64,000 nucleotides of DNA, taken from NCBI GenBank assembly GCA_963728855.1, contig CAVSLN010000010.1:496001-560000 (forward strand). The letters are read 5' to 3'. Positions 26,040 to 37,080 of the stretch are shown here, piece by piece. Position numbers and translations under genes: made by a program. Below the pieces are notes generated by a model. That model searched no databases. It saw nothing but the letters and a program-made list of their open reading frames with translations, and was not told the DNA's origin. This DNA comes from AC-43 sp963728855. GTDB lineage: Bacteria; Actinomycetota; Actinomycetes; Mycobacteriales; Micromonosporaceae. Each line of letters opens with the position of its first letter. Position 1 is the stretch's first letter.

Positions 26040-26546
26040 TCAGTCGCCGGTCACCCCGTCGATCGCCTCCCGGATCAGGTCGGCGTGGCCGTTGTGGCGG
26101 GCGTACTCCTCGATCATGTGGACGTAGATCCAGCGCAGCGAGATGGTGTGACCGCGGCGGCTGGTGAACGTCTCGTCCAGCCCGCGCCCGGCGGCCCGCT
26201 GCCGGGACCGCGCGCACTGCTCCTCGAATGCCGCGAAGTCGGCCGCCGCGTCGGCGTTGTCCAGGTCGTCGAAGTCGGCATCCGGCCACTCGTCGGTGGA
26301 GTAGACCCGGGTGCCTTCGCCGACGAAGCGGCCGAACCAGCCGTTCTCCACCTCGTTCATGTGCCGGACCAGGCCCAGCAGGGACAGCGTCGACGGCGGG
26401 CAGGCGCGCTCCTTGAGCTGCTCGTCATTCAGCCCGGTGCACTTCCACAGCAGCGTGGCCCGGTGGTAGTCGAGCCAGGACTCAAGCATCTCCCGTTCAC
26501 CGGCGGTCATCGGCGGGTCGGTGCGGGCCACCTCGGGTGCGATCAT
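26040..26546 (-). CDS. DinB/DUF664 family protein
   Basis: The 168-residue helical protein has the DinB-like pattern MLESWLDYHRATLLWK, LVRHMNEVENGWFGRF and WIYVHMIEEYARHNGHADLIRE, with His residues spaced for metal binding. Members are often thiol-S-transferase-like or of unknown role. It is convergent with the HAD gene. A 29-base segment (26261-26289) is duplicated exactly after glnD. Confidence 0.88.
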   Translation of the reverse strand: MIAPEVARTDPPMTAGEREMLESWLDYHRATLLWKCTGLNDEQLKERACPPSTLSLLGLVRHMNEVENGWFGRFVGEGTRVYSTDEWPDADFDDLDNADAAADFAAFEEQCARSRQRAAGRGLDETFTSRRGHTISLRWIYVHMIEEYARHNGHADLIREAIDGVTGD

Positions 26547-26574
26547 GGCTTACCGTACCGAGTGCCACCGACGA

Positions 26575-26608
26575 TTCTGGCTCGCGGGCTCCGCGTGGCG
26601 ACCCGGAA
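26575..26608. repeat. Dispersed repeat, family A copy 3
   Basis: TTCTGGCTC...GACCCGGAA is a diverged copy of the palindrome at 4336-4370. It lies in the divergent gap between the DinB-like gene and ftsY. Confidence 0.7.
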
Positions 26609-26672
26609 CCCTCGCCGACAGTCCGTGGGGCTCGGCCATGGCGCTCTGGCCAATGTCTGACAGGATTTCTGC

Positions 26673-27815
26673 ATGGAGTGGTACCTGTACCTGTTGATCG
26701 TCCTGGCCGTACTGATCGTCGCCGGGCTCGGTCTGGTCGTCCCCCGGCTGCGCCGGCGCCCGCCTGCCCCGCCCGTCCCGCCGGAGGAGGTCCGGGTACC
26801 GGAGGCCGCCCCGCAGGTACCGGTCATCGAGGCGCCCGCTCCGACCGTCGCGGCGCCGGCCCCGGCGCCGGTGCTCGAGCGGCCGGAGCCGACCGCTGGC
26901 CGGTTGGTCCGGCTGCGCGCCCGGCTGGCCCGTTCGCAGAGCGTGTTCGGGCGCGGACTGCTCGCCGTGCTGGCCCGGGACCGGCTGGACGACGAGGCGT
27001 GGGAGGAGATCGAGGAGGCCCTCATCCTGGCCGACGTCGGTGTGGACGCCACCCGGGAGATCGTCGAGCGGCTGCGCGACCGGACCCGGGTCCTGGGTAC
27101 CCGCAGCGCGATCGAGCTGCGCGGCCTGCTGACCGAGGAGCTGGTCGAGGCGCTCAACCCGAAGCTGGACCGGTCGCTGAAGGCCACGCCCACCGACGGG
27201 AAGCCGGCCGTACTCCTCGTCGTCGGCGTGAACGGGTCGGGCAAGACCACCACCTGCGGGAAGATCGCCCGGGTCCTGGTGGCCGACGGGCACTCCGTCG
27301 TGCTCGGGGCCGCCGACACGTTCCGGGCGGCCGCCGCCGACCAGCTCGCCACCTGGGCCGGTCGGGTGGGTGCCGAGGTGGTCCGGGGCAGGGAGGGCGG
27401 CGACCCGGCCGCGGTGGCGTTCGACGCGGTGAAGACGGGCACCGAGGCGGGCGTGGACACCGTCCTCATCGACACCGCCGGGCGCCTGCAGAACAAGGTC
27501 GGCCTGATGGACGAGCTCGGCAAGGTCAAGCGCGTCGTCGAGCGGCAGGGCCCGATCGACGAGACCCTGCTGGTCATGGACGCCACAACCGGCCAGAACG
27601 GCCTGGAGCAGGCCCGGGTGTTCACCGAGGTAACCGACGTCACCGGGGTGGTGCTGACCAAGCTGGACGGTACGGCCAAGGGCGGCATCGTGATCGCCGT
27701 ACAGCGCCGGCTCGGTATCCCGGTGAAGCTCGTCGGCCTCGGTGAGGGCCCCGATGACCTTGCGCCGTTCGATCCTGCCCAGTTCGTTGACGCGCTACTT
27801 GGCACGGACGCGTAG
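26673..27815 (+). CDS. ftsY: Signal recognition particle receptor FtsY
   Basis: FtsY docks the SRP-ribosome complex at the membrane. The 380-residue protein has an N-terminal hydrophobic helix (LYLLIVLAVLIVAGLGLVV), a Pro/Ala linker, and the NG domain: GVNGSGKTTTCGK (G1), AADTFRAAAADQL, DTAGRLQNK, TKLDGTAKGG. The N-terminal membrane helix is typical of actinobacterial FtsY. Its partner ffh is at 33425. Confidence 0.97.
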   Translation: MEWYLYLLIVLAVLIVAGLGLVVPRLRRRPPAPPVPPEEVRVPEAAPQVPVIEAPAPTVAAPAPAPVLERPEPTAGRLVRLRARLARSQSVFGRGLLAVLARDRLDDEAWEEIEEALILADVGVDATREIVERLRDRTRVLGTRSAIELRGLLTEELVEALNPKLDRSLKATPTDGKPAVLLVVGVNGSGKTTTCGKIARVLVADGHSVVLGAADTFRAAAADQLATWAGRVGAEVVRGREGGDPAAVAFDAVKTGTEAGVDTVLIDTAGRLQNKVGLMDELGKVKRVVERQGPIDETLLVMDATTGQNGLEQARVFTEVTDVTGVVLTKLDGTAKGGIVIAVQRRLGIPVKLVGLGEGPDDLAPFDPAQFVDALLGTDA

Positions 27816-27844
27816 CCTCGGACGAACCCCCGGGAGGGCTTCGC

Positions 27845-28633
27845 GTGACACAGCAGGAGATACCGCTGCTCGGTGGCAACACCAGCACGGTGGTACGGGT
27901 GGGCGACACCGTACGGCGCAACGTCGGCCCGTGGACGCCGGCCGTCCATGCCCTGCTGCGCCACCTCGAGTACGTCGGGTACACCGGGGCGCCCCGGGCC
28001 CTCGGCCTCGACGAGCGTGGCCGTGAGGTCCTGTCCTACCTGGACGGTGAGTGCGGCTCCTACCCGCTCGGCCCGGACTGGGTCACCGACGACGCGCTCG
28101 TCGCGGTGGCCACCATGCTGCGGATGTTCCACGACGCGCAGTTCGGGTTCCGGCCGCCACCCGGGGCGGTCTGGCGCTCGTTCGGCCCGCCCCCACCGGA
28201 CACCGAGGTGATCTGCCACCACGACGCGGCCCCGCACAACGTGATCTGGCGGCCGGACGGCACCCTGGCCCTCATCGACTTCGACCTCGCCTCACCCGGG
28301 GCGCGCATCTACGACGTCGCGTACGCCGCCTGGACCTGGGTACCGCTGTTCTCCGACCGGGACTCCTACACGCTCGGCTGGCACCACCCCAACCGGCCCC
28401 GCCGGCTGCGCCTGTTCGCCGACGCGTACGGCCTGGTGACGCGGGACCGGCACCGGCTGGTCCGGACGATCCGCAAGCGCATCGTCGACCACATCGAGGG
28501 CATCCGGCGGATGGCGGCGGCGGGCGACCCGGCGTTCGTGCGGATCGTCCACAAGGGGCATCTGCGGCGACCTGTCCGTGATCTGCGTCTCATCGATTAT
28601 GAGCGACATGTCCTGGAGTATGCCCTGAGGTGA
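27845..28633 (+). CDS. Aminoglycoside phosphotransferase-like (APH) kinase
   Basis: The 262-residue protein has the APH-type catalytic loop ICHHDAAPHNVIW and the metal-binding LIDFDLAS. The N-terminal part is short. It probably phosphorylates a small molecule; resistance is not implied. It begins 30 bases after ftsY. Confidence 0.85.
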   Translation: MTQQEIPLLGGNTSTVVRVGDTVRRNVGPWTPAVHALLRHLEYVGYTGAPRALGLDERGREVLSYLDGECGSYPLGPDWVTDDALVAVATMLRMFHDAQFGFRPPPGAVWRSFGPPPPDTEVICHHDAAPHNVIWRPDGTLALIDFDLASPGARIYDVAYAAWTWVPLFSDRDSYTLGWHHPNRPRRLRLFADAYGLVTRDRHRLVRTIRKRIVDHIEGIRRMAAAGDPAFVRIVHKGHLRRPVRDLRLIDYERHVLEYALR

Positions 28634-28697
28634 ACCCTACCCTTGCGTGAGCCCTCCCCTGCTGTTGAGCGGGTACCAGGGCGCTAGGGGAGTAGGC

Positions 28698-29039
28698 GTG
28701 ATCGACGGTCAAGCGACGGTGCGCGGACACCCGACCCGCCGTCCGCCGGCCGTCGCCGACCCGCCGGCCGCCCGCTGGTCCGGCGTCGACCCGCAGCGCC
28801 GCGCCGGCTGGCCGGTCCCTACCGACGCCGACGGCCTGCCCCGGCGCCCGTGGAACGTCGCGGCGATCCTTTCCCCGTTCGTGGCGCTGGTCTGTGCGCC
28901 GGCCGGGCTGTGTCTCGGGCTGGTCGCCGCCGGCCGGATCGGGCTGGGCCGGCAGCGCGGCATCGGCTTCGCGCTGGCCGGAATCGTGATCGGCGCCCTG
29001 GTACCGGTCGTGGTCTGCGTGGCCAGCATCGTCCGCTAG
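28698..29039 (+). CDS. DUF4190-like two-helix membrane protein
   Basis: The 113-residue protein has a disordered Pro/Arg-rich N-terminus and two membrane helices in the pattern WNVAAILSPFVALVCAPAGLCLGLVAAGRIGLGRQRGIG (shown here only as pattern: N-x-hydrophobic, G-L-x-A-G-R-I-G-L, then G-x-x-L-A-G-I-V-I-G). This is the DUF4190 architecture. Start GTG 28698. Function unknown. Confidence 0.75.
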   Translation: MIDGQATVRGHPTRRPPAVADPPAARWSGVDPQRRAGWPVPTDADGLPRRPWNVAAILSPFVALVCAPAGLCLGLVAAGRIGLGRQRGIGFALAGIVIGALVPVVVCVASIVR

Positions 29040-29054
29040 CCGCAAGAGCATTTC

Positions 29055-29091
29055 TTCACACGTACGAAACACCACGTCACATGGTGGAAAC
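29055..29091 (+). promoter_or_regulatory. GlnR-type operator upstream of amt
   Basis: Two half-site pairs match the actinobacterial GlnR pattern GTnAC-n6-GAAAC. TTCAC-n6-GAAAC is at 29055-29070, and a perfect GTCAC-n6-GAAAC is at 29076-29091. A further GAAAC occurs about 20 bases downstream. They lie about 110 bases before the amt start, where GlnR activates ammonium-uptake genes under nitrogen limitation in streptomycetes and mycobacteria. Confidence 0.8.
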
Positions 29092-29199
29092 CGCGCAGAC
29101 ACCGTGTGCGAAACAGGGGACGGCGAGAGTCTCGCGCAACCGGCGCTGGGGCGACGCTGCCGCCGCCGGAAGGAGGGTACCAACAACTAGGAGGGCAGC

Positions 29200-30630
<1,431 letters not shown>

Positions 30631-30657
30631 CGTCGTCGTCGGATGGAGGGATTGGAC

Positions 30658-30996
30658 ATGAAGCTGGTGACCGCGGTCATCAAGCCCTACCAGCTCGACG
30701 CGGTGAAGGAGGCGCTGCACGCCCTGGGCGTGGCCGGCCTGACCGTCAGCGAGGTGCAGGGGTACGGCCGGCAGAAGGGGCACACCGAGGTGTACCGGGG
30801 TGCCGAGTACACGGTCGAGTTCCTGCCCAAGATCCGGGTCGAGGTGGTGACCGATGAGATCGACGTCGAGAAGATCGTCGACGCCATCGTCACGGCCGCC
30901 CGGACCGGCAAGATCGGCGACGGCAAGGTCTGGGTGACCCCGGTCGAAGAGGTGATCCGGGTCCGTACCGGCGAGCGTGGCCTGGACGCGCTCTGA
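30658..30996 (+). CDS. glnK: Nitrogen regulatory protein PII
   Basis: PII senses 2-oxoglutarate and ATP/ADP and plugs Amt. The 112-residue protein is intact: MKLVTAVIKPYQLDAVKEAL, T-loop GHTEVYRGAEYTVEFLPK with Tyr51, and the C-terminal KVWVTPVEEVIRVRTGERG. In Actinobacteria Tyr51 is adenylylated or uridylylated by GlnD, encoded next. ATG follows a GGATGGAG site. Confidence 0.97.
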   Translation: MKLVTAVIKPYQLDAVKEALHALGVAGLTVSEVQGYGRQKGHTEVYRGAEYTVEFLPKIRVEVVTDEIDVEKIVDAIVTAARTGKIGDGKVWVTPVEEVIRVRTGERGLDAL

Positions 30997-33250
30997 CCGG
31001 TCGAGCCCCTATCGACCAGTACCGTATCGGCGCCGCCGCACGCGAGGAGCGTGCGGCGGCGCTCGACGCTTGGCTGACCGGGCTGGCCCCGCCCGTACCC
31101 GGCGTGGCGCTGGTCGCGGTGGGCGGGCTGGGCCGGCGGGAGTGCGCCCCGTACGGCGACCTGGACCTGGTGCTGCTGCACAACGGCGGGCGGACTTCCG
31201 CCGAGCCCAGCCGGAGCCGCTCCTTGGCGGAGGCGAGCACGGCCATCGACATAGGCGAGCTGGCCCAGGCGATCTGGTACCCGATCTGGGACGCCCGGGT
31301 CGGACTGGACCACTCGGTACGGACGGTCGACGAGGCACTGGCCGTCGCCCGGGACGACGTCAAGGTGGCGCTCGGCCTGCTCGACCTGCGGCACCTGGCC
31401 GGCGACCCGGCGCTGTCCGGCGCGCTGCGCTCGGCCTCGCTGGAGCAGTGGCGGCGTACCGCGGGCGTGGCCCTGCCGGCCCTGCGCGAGGTTTGCGAGG
31501 CCCGTTGGCGGACCCACGGCGAGCTGGCCTTCCTGCTGGAGGGCGACGTCAAGGAGGCCGCGCGGCGGGCTGCGCGACGTGAGCATCCTGCGCGGCATCG
31601 GGACGGCCGGGGTGGCCGACGCGACCCGGCCGCAGGTCCGCGCGGCCCACCTGCGGCTGCTGGACGTCCGCGACGCGCTGCACGTCAGCGCGGGCCGGCG
31701 GGTGGACCGGCTGCTCGCCCAGGAGCGGGAACCGGTGGCCGCGCTGCTGGAGACGGCCGACGGGGACGCGCTGCTGCGGCGGATCGCGCAGGACGCCCGT
31801 ACCGTCGCCCATGCCGTTGAGGACGCGTGGCGGGCGGTCGGATAGATGGCGGCGGGGGCCGCGCACCCCCGGGCGCCGCCCCATCGCTCGCGACGTGGTC
31901 GAGCAGGACGGCGAGGCGGTCCTGGCCCGGACCGCGGTCGGGCCCGCAACCCGACCCGAGCCTGGCGCTACGGGTCGCCGCCGCGGCCGCCACCGAGCGG
32001 TTACCCATCGCCCGGCCGACCCTGCGAGTGGCTGGCCGCGTTCTGCCCGCCGCTGCCGCTGCCGTGGCGCGCGGTGTCCCGGGAGGCGCTGCTCACGCTG
32101 CTCGGCGCCGGGCCCGGCGCTGATCCCGGTATGGGAGGCGTGCGACCGGTACGGGCTGATCGGTCGGGTGGCTGCCCGAGTGGGTACGGCTGCGCGGGCT
32201 GCCCCAGCACAACCCGGTGCACCTCTACACCGTCGACCGGCACCTGGTCCAGGCCGCCGCCGAGGCCGCCGCGTACGCCCGCGAGGTGGCCCGCCCCGAC
32301 CTGCTCGTGCTGGCCGCCTTCCTGCACGACGTCGGCAAGGGCCTGCCCGGCGACCACAGTACGGCCGGCGCCCCGGTCGCCGCGGCGATCGCGGCCGCGA
32401 TCGGGCTGCCCGCCCCCGACGTGGCGATGGTCGGCAAGCTGGTCCGGCATGCATCTGCTCCTGCCCGACGTGGCCACCCGCCGGGACCTCGCCGACCCGG
32501 TCACCATCCGTACCGTCGCCCGGGCCGTCGGCGACGTGACCACCCTCGACCTGCTGTACGGGCTGACCCGCGCGGACGCCGCCGCGACCGGGCCGGCCGC
32601 CTGGTCGCACTGGAAGGGCAGGCTGGTCGCAGCAGCTGGTCGGCCGGGTCCGGGCGACCCTCGACACGGGGGAGGTACCGGCCGCCCCGACGCCGGATCC
32701 GGCCCTGGTCACCGGGCCGCTGCCGGCCGTACTCGTGAACGGGGAGCGGGTCGCGGTGGCCGCGACCGACCGGCGTGGCCTGCTCGCCGCGGTGGCCGGC
32801 TGCCTGGCCCTGCACCGCCTCGACGTGGTGACCGCCGACGTGTCCACAGTGGACGGTCGGGCGCTGGTCGAGTGCGCCGTGCAGACCCGGTACGGCGCCC
32901 TGCCCGACGCGCCCGCGCTGACCGCCGACCTGCGGCGGGCCGCACTCGGCCAGGTACCGGCCCGGCTGGACCGGCACACCCGGGCCCGCAACGCCGATGT
33001 GGCCGCGCGCGTGGTGTGGCACCACGAGGCCGCGACCGACGCCGCCGTACTCGAGCTGCGCGCCGCCGACGCGCCCGGCCTGCTGTACCGGGTGGCCCGC
33101 GCGTTGGAGGACGCCGGCGCGGACGTACGGGCGGCCCGGATCTCCACGCTCGGCGGTGACGTCGTGGACGCGTTCTACCTCGTCGGCCCGTGGTCCGACC
33201 CGACCGTACGGGCCGAGGTCGCCGCCGCCGTCCTCGCCGCCGCCGGCTAG
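30993..33250 (+). CDS. glnD: PII uridylyl/adenylyl-transferase GlnD, multiple frameshifts
   Basis: Repaired, the protein has a nucleotidyltransferase domain (VGGLGRREC, then GDLDLVLLH), the PII-type linker, an HD domain (VDRHLVQ..., FLHDVGKGLPGDHS) and two C-terminal ACT domains (VAVAATDRRGLLAAVAG, LELRAADAPGLLYRVARAL). It is about 750 residues. Breaks are near 31560, 31840, 31945, 32027, 32114, 32167, 32450 and 32629; all can be fixed by removing one base. No standard start codon was found for the conserved IDQYRIGAAAREER region; the frame opens at a CTG overlapping the glnK stop. It modifies GlnK Tyr51. Confidence 0.88.
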
Positions 33251-33278
33251 GTGGCCGGATGCCGACTTCGACGACCTG
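33250..33278 (+). repeat. 29-bp exact copy of part of the DinB-like gene
   Basis: GTGGCCGGATGCCGACTTCG followed by ACGACCTGG is identical to the complement of 26261-26289, inside the DinB-like gene, where it encodes WPDADFDDL. Here it starts at the last base of the glnD stop codon. Similarity ends abruptly on both sides. Confidence 0.9.
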
Positions 33279-33424
33279 GGCACGGCTCGTGCTCAGGTCG
33301 CCGACGGACGCGGGAGGAAGATATCCGCGACGGTCCGGTTACCCTAGCGAGGGGCTTACCCACCGGACCCGAGGGGTTTTCCCCACCGGACCCCACCGAA
33401 TACGACATCTGAGGATGAAGCGAC

Positions 33425-34993
33425 GTGTTTGACACGCTGAGCGACCGGCTCAACGGGATCTTCAGCAAGCTGCGGGGCAAGGGCCGGCTGTCCGACGCCG
33501 ACATCGACGCCACCGCGCGGGAGATCCGCCTCGCGCTGCTCGAGGCCGACGTCGCGCTGCCGGTGGTGAAGGCGTTCATCGCGGCGATCAAGGAACGGGC
33601 CCGGGGCGCCGAGGTGCACCAGGCGCTCAACCCGGCCCAGCAGGTCATCAAGATCGTGCATGAGGAGCTGGTGTCCGTACTGGGTGGGGAGACCCGCCGG
33701 CTGCGCTTCGCCAAGCAGCCGCCGACCGTGATCATGCTCGCCGGCCTGCAGGGCTCGGGTAAGACCACGCTGGCGGGCAAGCTGGCCAGGCACCTCAAGG
33801 CACAGGGCCACCAGCCGCTGCTGGTCGCGGCCGACCTCCAGCGCCCGAACGCGGTCAACCAGCTGCAGGTGCTCGGCGAGCGGGCCGGGGTGGAGGTGTA
33901 CGCTCCCGAGCCGGGCAACGTCGTCGACTCCTCCGGCGTCGAGCATGGGCCCGGTGGCGACCCGGTCGGAGTGGCGCGGGCGTCGATCGAGCACGCGCGG
34001 CGGGTACTGCGCGACATCGTGATCGTGGACACCGCCGGCCGGCTCGGTGTCGACACCGAGATGATGGCGCAGGCGGCGGCGATCCGGGACGCCGTCGAGC
34101 CCGACGAGATCGTGTTCGTCGTCGACGCCATGGTCGGCCAGGACGCGGTGGCCACGGCCCAGGCGTTCCGGGACGGGGTCGGGATCACCGGCGTCGTCCT
34201 GTCGAAGCTGGACGGCGACGCGCGCGGCGGCGCGGCGCTGTCCGTACGGCACGTGACGGGTCAGCCGATCCTCTTCGCGTCGACCGGCGAGAAGCTCGAG
34301 GACTTCGACGTCTTCCACCCCGACCGGATGGCGTCGCGCATCCTCGGCATGGGCGACATGCTCACCCTCATCGAGCAGGCCGAGTCGGCCTTCGACGAGG
34401 ACCAGAAGCAGAAGATGACGGCCAAGCTCATGGAGGGCGCCAACTTCACGCTGGAGGACTTCCTCGAGCAGATGACCGCGCTGCGCCGGATGGGCCCGCT
34501 GACCAACATCCTCGGCATGCTGCCCGGTATGGGCCAGATGAAGGACCAGCTCGCCGAGCTGGACGACTCGCACTTCGACCGGGTGACCGCGATCATCCGG
34601 TCGATGACGCCGGGCGAGCGGGGGAACCCGAAGATCATCAACGGCTCCCGGCGGGCCCGCATCGCGCGCGGCTCCGGGGTCACCGTCATGGACGTGAACC
34701 AGCTGCTCAACCGGTTCACCGAGGCCCAGAAGATGATGAAGCAGATGGGCGGCATGATGGGCCTGCCGGGCCGGCGCAAGGCCACGAAGTCGCCGAAGAA
34801 CAAGCGCAAGGGTACGAAGGGCGGCGCCCGGCCCCGGGTCGGCGGCGGTATGCCGGGTGGCCTGCCGGGCGGCTTCCCTGGCGGAATGCCGGCCCTGCCG
34901 CCGGGCCTGGACCCGGGCGCGCTGGACCCGAACGCCGGCTTCAAGGCGCCCAAACTCGACTTCGGCAAACTGACCAAGCGCCAGGACGGCTGA
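33425..34993 (+). CDS. ffh: Signal recognition particle protein Ffh
   Basis: The 522-residue protein has the N domain, G domain (GLQGSGKTTLAGK, ADLQRPNAVNQL, DTAGRLG, SKLDGDARGG) and a Met-rich M domain (MGPLTNILGMLPGMGQMK, KMMKQMGGMMG) that binds signal peptides and 4.5S RNA. The C-terminal tail is a Gly/Met/Pro-rich extension. The frame is intact even though both neighbours are broken. Start GTG. Confidence 0.97.
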   Translation: MFDTLSDRLNGIFSKLRGKGRLSDADIDATAREIRLALLEADVALPVVKAFIAAIKERARGAEVHQALNPAQQVIKIVHEELVSVLGGETRRLRFAKQPPTVIMLAGLQGSGKTTLAGKLARHLKAQGHQPLLVAADLQRPNAVNQLQVLGERAGVEVYAPEPGNVVDSSGVEHGPGGDPVGVARASIEHARRVLRDIVIVDTAGRLGVDTEMMAQAAAIRDAVEPDEIVFVVDAMVGQDAVATAQAFRDGVGITGVVLSKLDGDARGGAALSVRHVTGQPILFASTGEKLEDFDVFHPDRMASRILGMGDMLTLIEQAESAFDEDQKQKMTAKLMEGANFTLEDFLEQMTALRRMGPLTNILGMLPGMGQMKDQLAELDDSHFDRVTAIIRSMTPGERGNPKIINGSRRARIARGSGVTVMDVNQLLNRFTEAQKMMKQMGGMMGLPGRRKATKSPKNKRKGTKGGARPRVGGGMPGGLPGGFPGGMPALPPGLDPGALDPNAGFKAPKLDFGKLTKRQDG

Positions 34994-35067
34994 CCAGGCG
35001 GCGTTGTCGGCGACCCAGCTCCATTCGGGGTACCGCAGGGCGCATTGATCGGCGTAGGTTGATCGGT

Positions 35068-35895
35068 ATGCTGCGTCGACTCGCCTGCGCCATCGTTGCC
35101 GCGGTCGTCTCCGTCGGGTTGCTGGCCGTACCCGCCAGCGCGAACGACGGCCACGCAACGCCCTACTACCTCGCCCTCGGCGACTCGCTCGCCTTCGGCT
35201 ACCAGCCCACGCAGGTATTCGACCAGGGCTACGTGAACCAGCTCTACGCCATCCGGCACGCCCGCGACCGTCGCCTGGCGCTCATGAACCTCGGGTGCCC
35301 GGGAGAGACCAGCGGGTCGCTGATCCACGGCGGGGTCTGCCTGTACCCCGGCGTCGCTAGCCAGCTCGACACCGCGCTCGCCTTCCTGCGTGCGCACCCG
35401 GGCCGGGTCCGGCTGATCACGCTGGACATCGGCGCGAACGACATCCTCGGGTGCCTGTCCGCGGCCGGCATCGACCAGACCTGCGTCACGCAGGGCCTGG
35501 TCGCCGTCGCCGTCAACGTCTCGGCCACGGTCGGCAAGCTCCGGGCCGCCGCACCGTACGCCACCATCGTCGGGCTCACGTACTACGACCCGACCCTGGC
35601 GGCGTGGCTCACCGGACCGGCCGGGCAGGCGCTGGCGCGCGACTCGCTGCTGGTCATGCACCGGCTCAACCGGCTGCTCACCACGCTGTTCGAGGCGGGC
35701 CGGTTCCGGGTCGCCGACGTCGCGGGCGCGTTCTCGATGGACGACATGACGACGCTCGTCAACGGCGTACCGCTCGACGTGGTACGGGTCTGCCAGTGGA
35801 CCTGGATGTGCGCGGCTGCCCCACTGGGCCCAGACGTCCACGCCAACCAGGCCGGGTACGGGGTGATCGCACAGGCTATCCGTGATGTCCTGTAG
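35068..35895 (+). CDS. Secreted GDSL/SGNH-family lipase-esterase
   Basis: The 275-residue protein has a signal peptide (MLRRLACAIVAAVVSVG, cleavage near ASAND). The SGNH blocks are ALGDSLAFGY (Ser nucleophile), LDIGANDIL (Asn) and GPDVHANQAGY (Asp/His). It has several Cys likely paired outside the cell. It would hydrolyse lipid or other esters. The last codon and stop are part of a 19-bp tandem repeat. Confidence 0.92.
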   Translation: MLRRLACAIVAAVVSVGLLAVPASANDGHATPYYLALGDSLAFGYQPTQVFDQGYVNQLYAIRHARDRRLALMNLGCPGETSGSLIHGGVCLYPGVASQLDTALAFLRAHPGRVRLITLDIGANDILGCLSAAGIDQTCVTQGLVAVAVNVSATVGKLRAAAPYATIVGLTYYDPTLAAWLTGPAGQALARDSLLVMHRLNRLLTTLFEAGRFRVADVAGAFSMDDMTTLVNGVPLDVVRVCQWTWMCAAAPLGPDVHANQAGYGVIAQAIRDVL

Positions 35896-35918
35896 AGACC
35901 GTGATGTCCTGTAGAGAC
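35881..35918. repeat. 19-bp tandem duplication at the lipase stop codon
   Basis: CGTGATGTCCTGTAGAGAC occurs twice end to end. The first copy contains the final codons and stop of the lipase gene. Confidence 0.9.
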
Positions 35919-35977
35919 GTTGTGCGGTAGCTCATCCTCACGGGAGGAGCGGCGTCCCGTCGCCGTATCGTCTTCGC

Positions 35978-37064
35978 ATGGCGCTGCATGTGCGAGGCGT
36001 GGTCCTGCCCGACGACGAGGTACGGGACCTGTGGCTGGTCGGCGACCGGGTCACCTACGAGCCCGTACCCGGTGCGGAGACGCTGTCCGGGACGCGGTAC
36101 GTGCTGCCGGGGCTGGTCGACGCGCACTGCCACATCGGCATCGCGCCGGGTGGGGCGCCGATCGGGCAGCTCGACGACGCCCGGGAGCTGGCCCGTACCG
36201 ACCGGGACGCGGGCGTGCTGGCGATCCGCGACGCGGGCTCGCCGTACCCGTACCCCCAGCTGGACGGTGAGTCCGACCTGCCGCGACTGGCCCGCGCGGG
36301 CCGGCATATCGCGCCGGTCGGCCGCTACCTGCGCGACATCGGCGTGGAGGTGGCCGACGCGGACCTGCCGGCGACCGTGGCCGATCAGGCCAAGCTGGGC
36401 AACGGCTGGGTGAAGCTGGTCGGCGACTGGATCGACCGGTCGGCCGGCGACCTGGCCCCGGCGTTGAGACGCCGGGCACGGTCGCGGCCGCGATCGAGGC
36501 GGCACACGCGGCCGGCGCCCGGGTGGCCGTGCACACCTTCTCCGAGGAGGCGGTCGAGATCGCTGGTCCGGGCCGGGGTGGACTCGGTCGAGCACGGTAC
36601 CGGGCTGTCGCTGGACCTGATCGACGAGATGGCTCGGCGAGGGACCGCTCTGGTGCCGACGATGATGAACATACAAACGTTTGAAGGCATCGCCGAAAAG
36701 GGCCGAGGAGAAGTTCCCGCGGTACGCCGACGCACATGCGCGCGCTGCAGGCCGGCTTCCCGGCCGTGGTGCGCGCCGCGTACGAGGCCGGCGTGCCGAT
36801 CTACGTCGGCTCCGACGCCGGCGGCGGGATCGAGCACGGCATGGCGGTCCGGGAGATGCTGCTGCTGCACGAGCTGGCCGGGATGGCGCCCGAGGACGTG
36901 CTGCGCGGCCGGCTCCTGGGGAGCCCGGGAATGGCTCGGCTTCCCGGGCCTGGTCGAGGGCGGCCTGGCCGACCTGATCGTCTACGACCGCGATCCCCGC
37001 GCGGGATCTCGGCGCCCTGCTGGAACCGTCCCGTATCGTCCTGCGCGGCCGGGTCGTCCGCTGA
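35978..37064 (+). CDS. Amidohydrolase-family enzyme, several frameshifts
   Basis: Joining frames gives a TIM-barrel amidohydrolase: GLVDAHCHIG (HxH), VGDWIDRS, HAAGARVAVHTF, AGVDSVEHGTGL, YVGSDAGGGIEHG and WLGFPGLVEGGLADLIVYDRDPR. These are the metal-site residues of imidazolonepropionase-like or prolidase-like members. Breaks are near 36470, 36562, 36702, 36732, 36907 and 37004. Repaired length is about 360 residues. The precise substrate is not predictable. Confidence 0.85.
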
Positions 37065-37080
37065 GCGCCGCTACGGCCGG

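Noticed and set aside
27845..28633. Aminoglycoside-resistance gene
   Set aside because: It has only the general APH fold; the sequence shows nothing specific to antibiotic substrates.
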